From: Onchidella celtica
Lineage: Eukaryota; Mollusca; Gastropoda; Systellommatophora; Onchidiidae
Length of the DNA: 64,000 bases
NCBI GenBank assembly: GCA_963931925.1
Contig: OZ007570.1
Coordinates: 72,233,921 to 72,297,920, forward strand
Direction: 5' to 3'
Under the pieces are notes generated by a model, which searched no databases, was not told the DNA's origin, and was given only the letters and a program-made list of their open reading frames with translations. Each line of letters starts with the position of its first letter. Within the stretch, counting starts at the first letter, position 1. Shown here in pieces: positions 57,137 to 64,000 of the stretch. A program made the translations under genes and the position numbers.

Positions 57137-58320
57137 CTGGAATAGTCAAGACATGAAATCATTTCAGTGGACTATCCTTCATAGTGTTCTGTATTGTGAT
57201 GCGGTAGAGAAATTACTGCATTTTCAAAATGTGTGTTATGATGCCGAGAGACGATAATGGGCCAAGCAGATTTGTTTGATCCGTTGCCGCGTTTTGAGTT
57301 TTGAGTTTAAGTTTGGGTTTTTTTACGGCGCGTTGTCACGTTAACGGCCACTTTGGGGCCCTCAAGGTCTATTTGGGTACAGTTTCTTTATTTATATTTC
57401 GCATTCAGACTTGTCAATTCCAACACAGAACCAGATATATCGTCGGTTGGCTGTTGGAATCTTCTTAAGCCCAAAAATCAAAATTTTACAGGAGAAGGAA
57501 AAAACTGATTATCTTTAATAGTTTTCATTATTGGGAGCTGTAACTTGGTATCTAGCCTATGTTCTTGACCATTAGTTGCCCCGTGTATTGCATTTTGACG
57601 TCAACCCTACTGTAATTACGTAACCAGAGTTAAGCAGATTATAACACGCGGAAGTCGGCTGTTCAAGCGCATACATCGCGCCGCTTGGCTGATCATATAA
57701 CCTCGCTACCTGTCTTTGGGCATAGTAAAAATATGTTTAAAAGTGCCTTAGAGGCATTTATTGTTGTCTTTGCCGTTTTAGTTCTGTTTTAAATTTATCC
57801 TTCGAAACCAAGGAATGATGATTCTTCTTAACTTAATATTTCACTTCGTTTATTTCCTATCGTTCGAATGAATGTAATATAAAATGTATGATTTACTATC
57901 TAGCCTAAAACAAACTATTTATTCACACTTGGCTCTTTAGTAACACAAAGTATTACATGCCATTAATTTTGTTTACAAAAGACATTAAATGCATCATTAA
58001 TCTCACTTTCTCTTATTTATTTCTCTCTCTCTCTCTCTCTGTCTCTCTCCATGTCCTCTTCCCTTTTCTCTCTATCTGCCTGTCACCCTGTGTCTCCCTC
58101 TATCTATCTTTGTCAATGTTTCTGTCCTTGCTCACTGCCCCCCACCCCCCCCCCCCCCAACCGCATCCACCTGCCCCTGCCACTCTCTCCTAACATTTTG
58201 GATTTGAAATTTGAACCCCGGAGATTTCAGTTGGTTGGGGGCGGGGTGGAGATGGGGTGCATGCAGTTCTGTTCTGCAGTTCATTTCGTTCTGTCTATAG
58301 GAATACTTGGAGTAATATGC
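57137..58320 (-). other. Intron, no exon seen
   Basis: 57485-57512 shares TTTTACAGGAGAAGGAAAAA with 33001-33020. TC and C runs at 58021-58050 and 58140-58158. Confidence 0.45.
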
Positions 58321-58472
58321 TGTGGTTCTTTGAGAGAGTTACACTTTTGATTCTTTGAGAGAGTTGCACTTTGGTTATTTGAGTGGTTTGCACTCTGTTG
58401 TTGTTGTTTGTTTTTTTTTGTGACAGGGAGAGAGACAAACAGACAGACCAGACAGACAGACAGTCAGAAATA

Positions 58473-58515
<43 letters not shown>

Positions 58516-58985
58516 CTGCATTTTGGTTCTTTGAGAGAAATGCAACTTGAAAGATGTGCACTCCAGTTCTTAGAGACAGAGAGCTGCATTTTGTTTCTTT
58601 GTGAGAAATGCAACTTGAAAGAGATGCACTCTGGTTCTTGTATAAATCTGCATTCTACGTCTGTGAGAGAAACTGCACTCAGGGATTTTGAGAGACAACT
58701 GCACACTGGATCTTTGAGGGGGACGTTCACTCTGGTTATTTGACAGAGAGAGAAAGAGAGAGAGAGAGAGGGCGAGCGAGAGAGAGAGAGAGAGAGAGAG
58801 GGCGAGCGAGAGAGAGAGAGAGAGAGAGAGAGCGAGATAGAGAGAGAGAGAGCGAGAAAGAGAAAGGGGCGAGAGCGCAGCACTTTGGTTCTTTATTAGG
58901 GGAGATGTATGTAATCTGGTCTTTGAGAGAGGTGCCCCCTGAAAGAGCTCCATCTTGCACTTTGAGAATGTGGTGCTCTGGTTCT

Positions 58986-59053
<68 letters not shown>

Positions 59054-59295
59054 AAGAGAGAGAGAGAGAGATTTGTACGTTTGCTCCTTGATATGGCTGC
59101 ATTTCAGTTCCTTGCGTCATTTTCATTTTTGTTCTTTGAGAGTTACTTGTTTGTTCTTTGACAGAGTTCCACTTACAGTCTTTGAGAGCTGTGCAGTTGG
59201 TTCTGTGAGAGAGTTCCAGCATAGTTCTTTGAGAGTGAGTAGCAGTTTAGTGCACTGAGAGAGCTGCACTGTATTTCTTTGAGAGATCTACTTTC
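58320..59295. repeat. Degenerate 24-28-bp minisatellite seeded with GA microsatellites
   Basis: About 30 imprecise units of the form GCACTTTGGTTCTTTGAGAGAG. GA runs at 58470-58515, 58741-58870 and 58987-59070 appear to be expansions of the GAGAGAG inside a unit. All open frames here are repeat translations. Confidence 0.85.
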
Positions 59296-60226
59296 ACACC
59301 AGTAAGGTTTGTGTGCAACGTCAATTAAAGGCTCCTGCGGTCGACATCTTCCTCTAACAGGTTTTGAAAGTGCTTATTGCATCATGTATTTTCCTCTGCT
59401 CAGAGGAAACGTTGAAATAACAAGCTGGAAATGCACAGTGCCTTATATTATTACATACTGGAAAGCACTGGATTCAAAAATTCACATAGTGGGGTGCCTT
59501 ACTTTGACTGGTCACTGATTGATATGAGACTGACATTATTTATAGCTATTAAAATGTGGGTCGAAGATTCGCATGATTAATTACAGATTGATCAATTAAT
59601 TCAAAATATTTACCAAAATAATATTTACCATTCCCTTATTTGATCACATTTGATCCGCCCATAGTCGCCGGTCTTGTCTTTCTTTCTTCCAAATTGGTGT
59701 CAACTCCATTGAGCGACAACTTCAAAGACCGTACACTCGCCGCCGCCCCTTCCTTTGATCTATTCATTCAAGTTTACCCTACTGTCGGTGATTACATTAA
59801 TGACCATACCCCTGACTTCGGACGCAAAATATACGCCGGTTCAAATCTAGGCTTTTTCAAAGTGACCACTTTTTATTCGTCCCCAGACGCAATGATTTTC
59901 CTGGCACATAACTATACTTACATAAAGTAATTTTTTTTTTTTTAAAGTCATTTCGAACTTATTAAAACCTAATTACTCTGTGTGCCTGTGTGTGTGCATG
60001 CGTGTGTGAACTTTGTACACAACGACCTATTCCCTCTATCTCCAAACCCTTTTAAAAAATTATGAGTTACAGGATATAGTACATGACTGCCCTTCTTCAG
60101 TCTCGTTATTTGTTGACATGATACAACCATGCACTACTACGAAATAATGATTTTTACATTGAGGCTACAAGTCGACTTTCACTTTTTTTTCTTCTTTTTC
60201 CAGCGCCAATAACTGATACATGTAAT
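59296..60226. other. Intron; one unexplained plus-strand frame at 59640-59930
   Basis: The 96-codon frame (contains APSFDLFIQVYPTVGDYIND) has a non-repetitive composition but no family I recognise and no splice or promoter context. The rest is A/T-rich. Confidence 0.3.
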
Positions 60227-61485
60227 TGTCACGATTGGAGTGAGCGATAGTTAATAATTACGGGGGGAAAGGAGGAGAGTAAAATTAACGCACGTAGACA
60301 AGTAAGTTAAAGCGTGCTGTTGTGAGTAGTGGGGGGTCTGAATGAGGCGAAAGCGCTGTATTACTATCACTGCAAGTTAGAAGGTCCTACTGAACGGACG
60401 CTAGTAAGAGCCCAGCGGGCGAACATAAGGGGAGCAGTCGGAAAACGGATGAGAGTGGTTTTTCCAGTGATGACTGGTAGGTAGAACGTTGATTGATAAT
60501 TATGATTGATGTATTATATTATATTCGTCTATTACCATGATGTAAATAAGTATATGTGAGGAATGTGGAAGTCCTTGATATTGGATATAGCAATGTGCGC
60601 CATGAGCGATAGATGAAAGTGAGTTCATGGATTTGTAGCACGAGTGAGTATTGTGTACTCCGATGGAGGTGTGTTACCGTAAGATGTTTGGTGAGTGAAA
60701 TGTGAACTATTGTGTGTACGCTTCATGGGTTGTAAGGAGAGGTGGAGTGAATAGAAATGGTATGGCATTATACCAATGTAATGTTATTCTTGTAGGTGCC
60801 GAGGTCGGGCCAAAGAGCGCCGCCTACGGTGATAGGCCAGCATAGGGCCGGGGGCCACACATAGGCCAAGAGTGAGGCTGTCAGTGCAGGACAGTAGAGG
60901 CACATAAAGTCGTGGCAGTCAGGCCACGGACAGGGACGTAGATATGAGCGTGAATGTGATAATGTACTATTGCCATGTTGATGGGCTAGTGAACTGATAA
61001 TGTACTATTGCCATGTTGATGGGCTAGTGAACTGATAATGTACTATTGCCATGTTGATGGGCTAGTGAACTGATAATGTACTATTGCCATGTTGATGGGC
61101 TATTGAAATGATAATGTGTTATTGCCCTGCGGAGGTGCTAGTGGAATGCTAAGGTGTATGACAATAGGAAGGTGATATTGAGAGACTGCGGTGCCAGTGA
61201 ATTATTAATGTGCTATTAAGACCCTGAGGGGAGAGGCTGAGGCCGAAGTGCCTTTAGGAAGTAACTACCGGGTTGTGGATCCGAGGAAGAGTGCATGTGA
61301 GAATAAGGCCGTTGTACGGCAGTTAATTTCAATAATATAATGTATGTAATTGCGCTATTATCTGTATAATTATGTTTAAATAAATGTGTGAGTCTGATGG
61401 GTTGTTCTGTTAAGTGTTAACTTGTTTGTTCGTGATTGTTGTCCTGTCATACATTATTACATCTCCCAGTCTGGGATTTGTGACA
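60227..61485 (+). repeat. Family-1 solo LTR with 5-bp target duplication
   Basis: 1259 bp, TGTCACGATTGG to GATTTGTGACA, flanked by GTAAT at 60222-60226 and 61486-61490. Homologous to the gypsy-1 5' LTR (5283-6449) in opposite orientation. A 38-bp tandem repeat at 60958-61147 (four near-identical units and one diverged) is the main difference. AAATAAATG at about 61377-61385 may be the polyadenylation region. Confidence 0.9.
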
Positions 61486-61490
61486 GTAAT

Positions 61491-63508
61491 AGCCACCCTA
61501 TTAAACGTTTCCTAAACGTTTACTATTAAACACTACTAAACTAAACGTTTAGCGAGGTCCAAGCGCCAACAATTGGCCGTGGCCAGCGATGCATAACCCT
61601 GCAAACGATTTTAGCGAGGTTCAAGCGCCGACATTCCGCCAGCTGAACGTTACCGAGGTTATAACACGGAATTACATCATCGCTTTTCTCCACTACTAAG
61701 CAGAATTTTTTCTTTTTTTCAAGTGCATTGGATGCGTCTCGTGCTATAGATTCCATTTTTTTTAAAAAGTGAATTGGCTCCAACGGGCAACCGACGATAT
61801 GCATATAATTTTAAAACATTGGCTAATATGAAAAAAAGTCCAGGACAAACAAGCTTTCGGGTTTGTTTTTGAGTTTTAGGGCACGTAGTCATGACAGTGG
61901 CCACTTTGCAGCCTTTACGGTGTAGTAGATCTTTCTTTTTGGAGGTGTCGCTGCCCTGGGCATTTGTGCCTCCTTTTCTTGTTTTGTTTTCTTCTTTTCT
62001 TTCTGTCTTCTTCCTGGTTTTCCTAGCCCTCAAAAGGGCTCCCTTATGGCTATCACCCTTTACGGTCGATTCGACCACATTATTTATAATTAGTATTCAA
62101 AGATTCTAAATTTCATAACTAAAATAAAATATCCATGTAAATTTTATTACATTGGGAACATTCTCCAAAGTTGGTTTGTATAGATCTGGAAAGACTTTTG
62201 TAAAATGTGTATAAAAGATTTTAAATCAAGTAGTAGAGAATAGTCGTTTTCAGAAAGGACTAGACGCCCTGTTGGATTACGTTACGAAGGAATTCTTTCA
62301 TGGATCAGCAAGCACAGTGCCTTCTTCGGATGTGCGTGAAATCCACACATTCAATCAAGATAATGTATTATTGATAGTTGTCAACTGCATGCCACACTTT
62401 CAGTTGGATATTTTTCCCCATGTATGACCCAGACGGAGTCTACTAAGGACCATTTTATCTCTCGGAATTCGTTGAATCTTATGATTCCACTGTCCATGTT
62501 GGTCTTGGACAAAGTGTAGTTTACATGTATGTGTTTGTTCTGTTTTTTGTTTTTGTTTTATCCCATCTTTTCTGCCATTTCGATTTAATGAAAATGTTTA
62601 GAGCTGGTTTAAAACCTAATCTTAATAATTCAACAAGTATGGTATCTGATGTCATTTGATACGTTTGTAATAGGCTACTTAATATTCCAGTTTCTTCCAC
62701 ATGAAGAGATTGACTTCACATATTCAAAGATTGGAGTCCCCACTTATTGCATACTTTTCATGCAGAGCTAGCATCAAAATACGTATAACTTCAATTGCAT
62801 GTATCTTTCATAAAATAACTTATTGACTTTCTTGCCCATTACTTAGTCACTCTGAAATATTTCAAGACAGCCAGACATTCTTGTAGAGCTCATAAGTGGG
62901 AAGACAACAGATTTGAGAAAATCGCCTTCGAAGATTTGAACACACTCATGAAAAACAGGGGAGGGGTTTAGTGTCGATTTTAAACACAGAAGAATCAAAT
63001 TCATATTAGAACTGTAAGATTCATGTATTGTATTGCTCTCGGCACAGTTCATTTCAAGCATGGGCGGTGCCTGGCCATCTCGGCAGGACGTTTCCAAGTT
63101 GCAATTCTGGAACCCCCCACATAATGTTAAGCTAATACATTGGAACCGATCCTTCGCTCTGTTGATCATGCAACTCTGCCAAAAAATTCAGCAGTTGCTC
63201 GTATTTACATTTAACACACCTGCAGATAAAGAAACGGCCATCGGTCGTCCAGCACCCTCTTTTTACTTCTGTCACTTATTGAACCGCCAATAAGATCCAG
63301 ATTAAACGCAGGCAAAAGATATCCATTCGAGTTTACGGTATGAAAATCTTTTGTAAGACATGTTTTGTTTTTTTAAAGATAAAATTCCTGATCTGTTGCC
63401 GTCATCAATTGACACGACAAAAAATGTTTCCGATTCATATTTGATACTTGACTTCTTGCCAAATTGAAAGTATGTTGAAAGTAAACGTTGAAAGTAGATA
63501 CAACTCAC
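61491..63508 (-). other. Intron, no exon recognised
   Basis: Contains interspersed repeat segments at 61865-62080 and 62090-62355 shared with other introns of the window. Frames at 62843-63169 (minus) and 63033-63293 (plus, ending ADKETAIGRPAPSFYFCHLL) overlap on opposite strands without domain or splice support. Confidence 0.4.
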
Positions 63509-63712
63509 CACCAAAAACTTGAAATTCACATATTTGAATAAAACGTTCCTGTTGGATGGAATAAACATTAATCCTCTTGATGGGTGTTTTCTCAGCCAAT
63601 GTCACGGAATAGATTGGAAGACCCGTCACACTTTGGTCCTGGTAATCCACCACCGTTTTGTTCTGGTCGTCAAACATTTCCATCTTATATTGATGCATTC
63701 GCTTTAGCCACC
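63509..63712 (-). CDS. Exon: C-terminal part of an F5/8-type (fucolectin-like) domain
   Basis: The 204-bp exon, phase 1 at both ends, lies between a T-rich acceptor TTTTTTCAG and an ideal donor G|GTGAGT. It reads WLKRMHQYKMEMFDD, YSVTLAEKTPIKRINVYS and ERFIQICEFQVFG. The closing ICEFQVFG matches the L-C-E-V-x-V-F-G end of galactose-binding-like domains of the eel-fucolectin/tachylectin-4 class. The first part of the domain lies right of the window. Downstream exons in matching phase encode EGF and Ig units. The product is probably a secreted or membrane receptor with a carbohydrate-binding head; ligand, membrane segment and any cytoplasmic kinase or phosphatase domain cannot be seen. Confidence 0.7.
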
Positions 63713-64000
63713 CTGAAAAAAAAAAGTTGTATTTTGTCGAGCATGTATAGCCAACGGCGGAGATTTGTCTAAAACAGCTCTACTCTAAAACAGATATAAC
63801 AATCTGAAAGCTAACATCATTAAATTACAAACTGCTGTAATTTGAATATGGGTGTATTGACGCGAGTTTTCATTTGAGTTTGGCTTTAACGAATTAATAG
63901 GTTTAGTTTTGGATTGATTAGGAAAGATTAATTGAGTATCTAAGCGAAAGCGGAGCTTGACTGATCGATTGAATTTGGGTTTCATGGCGCTACGACTAGT
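63713..64000 (-). other. Intron upstream of the lectin-domain exon
   Basis: No exon seen; A/T-rich. Confidence 0.4.

Noticed and set aside
58464..59258. Arg/Glu- and Leu/Ser-rich frames on both strands
   Set aside because: They run through GA microsatellites and a degenerate minisatellite.
59640..59930. 96-codon plus-strand frame
   Set aside because: Protein-like composition but no recognisable family, splice or promoter context; mentioned only as part of the intron.

Overview
The window looks like repeat-rich genomic DNA of an invertebrate, most probably a mollusc and perhaps a gastropod. The reasons are split genes with GT-AG introns, abundant GATA, GACA and GA microsatellites, RTE-type and I-type LINEs, Ty3/Gypsy elements of the Gmr1 gene order, a THAP/P-element transposase relic, and a host gene joining a fucolectin-like domain, 8-cysteine EGF repeats and Ig domains. 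The species assignment is inference. Nothing bacterial is present: no operons, CRISPR arrays or rRNA.

Host gene. Eight exons on the minus strand (63712 down to 6740) form one phase-compatible chain: the end of an F5/8-type (fucolectin-like) lectin domain, two 8-Cys EGF units, and two Ig domains plus the first half of a third, each Ig split over two exons. The N-terminus lies right of the window and the C-terminus left of it. A 44-kb intron between the two EGF exons holds most of the mobile elements.

Mobile elements, left to right. (1) 1-6449: minus-strand Ty3/Gypsy element (gypsy-1) with its 5' LTR, an integrase-core deletion and two in-frame stops. (2) 13829-17758: RTE-like LINE A, frameshifted, with a probable 12-bp target duplication. 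(3) 18316-19886: THAP/P-type transposase relic. (4) 21570-26138: RTE LINE B, split by a 1.24-kb TG...CA insertion (solo LTR) whose removal restores the frame. (5) 27591-28686: family-3 solo LTR, minus strand. (6) 28942-30224: family-2 solo LTR with a 5-bp duplication. (7) 39012-47664: complete family-2 element (gypsy-2), with near-identical 1.2-kb LTRs and a 95-bp flanking duplication. (8) 51145-56751: family-3 solo LTR carrying an intact I-type LINE C (1292 codons). (9) 60227-61485: family-1 solo LTR with a 5-bp duplication.

The most unusual signals are these. Both Gypsy elements place integrase before reverse transcriptase (Ty1/copia-like order, the hallmark of the Gmr1 lineage). Both carry tandem copies of the LTR-end/primer-binding-site junction. 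Gypsy-2 is bounded by a perfect 95-bp repeat, although two solo LTRs (one of its own family) show ordinary 5-bp duplications. One host-gene splice donor is formed by the first unit of a GATA microsatellite.
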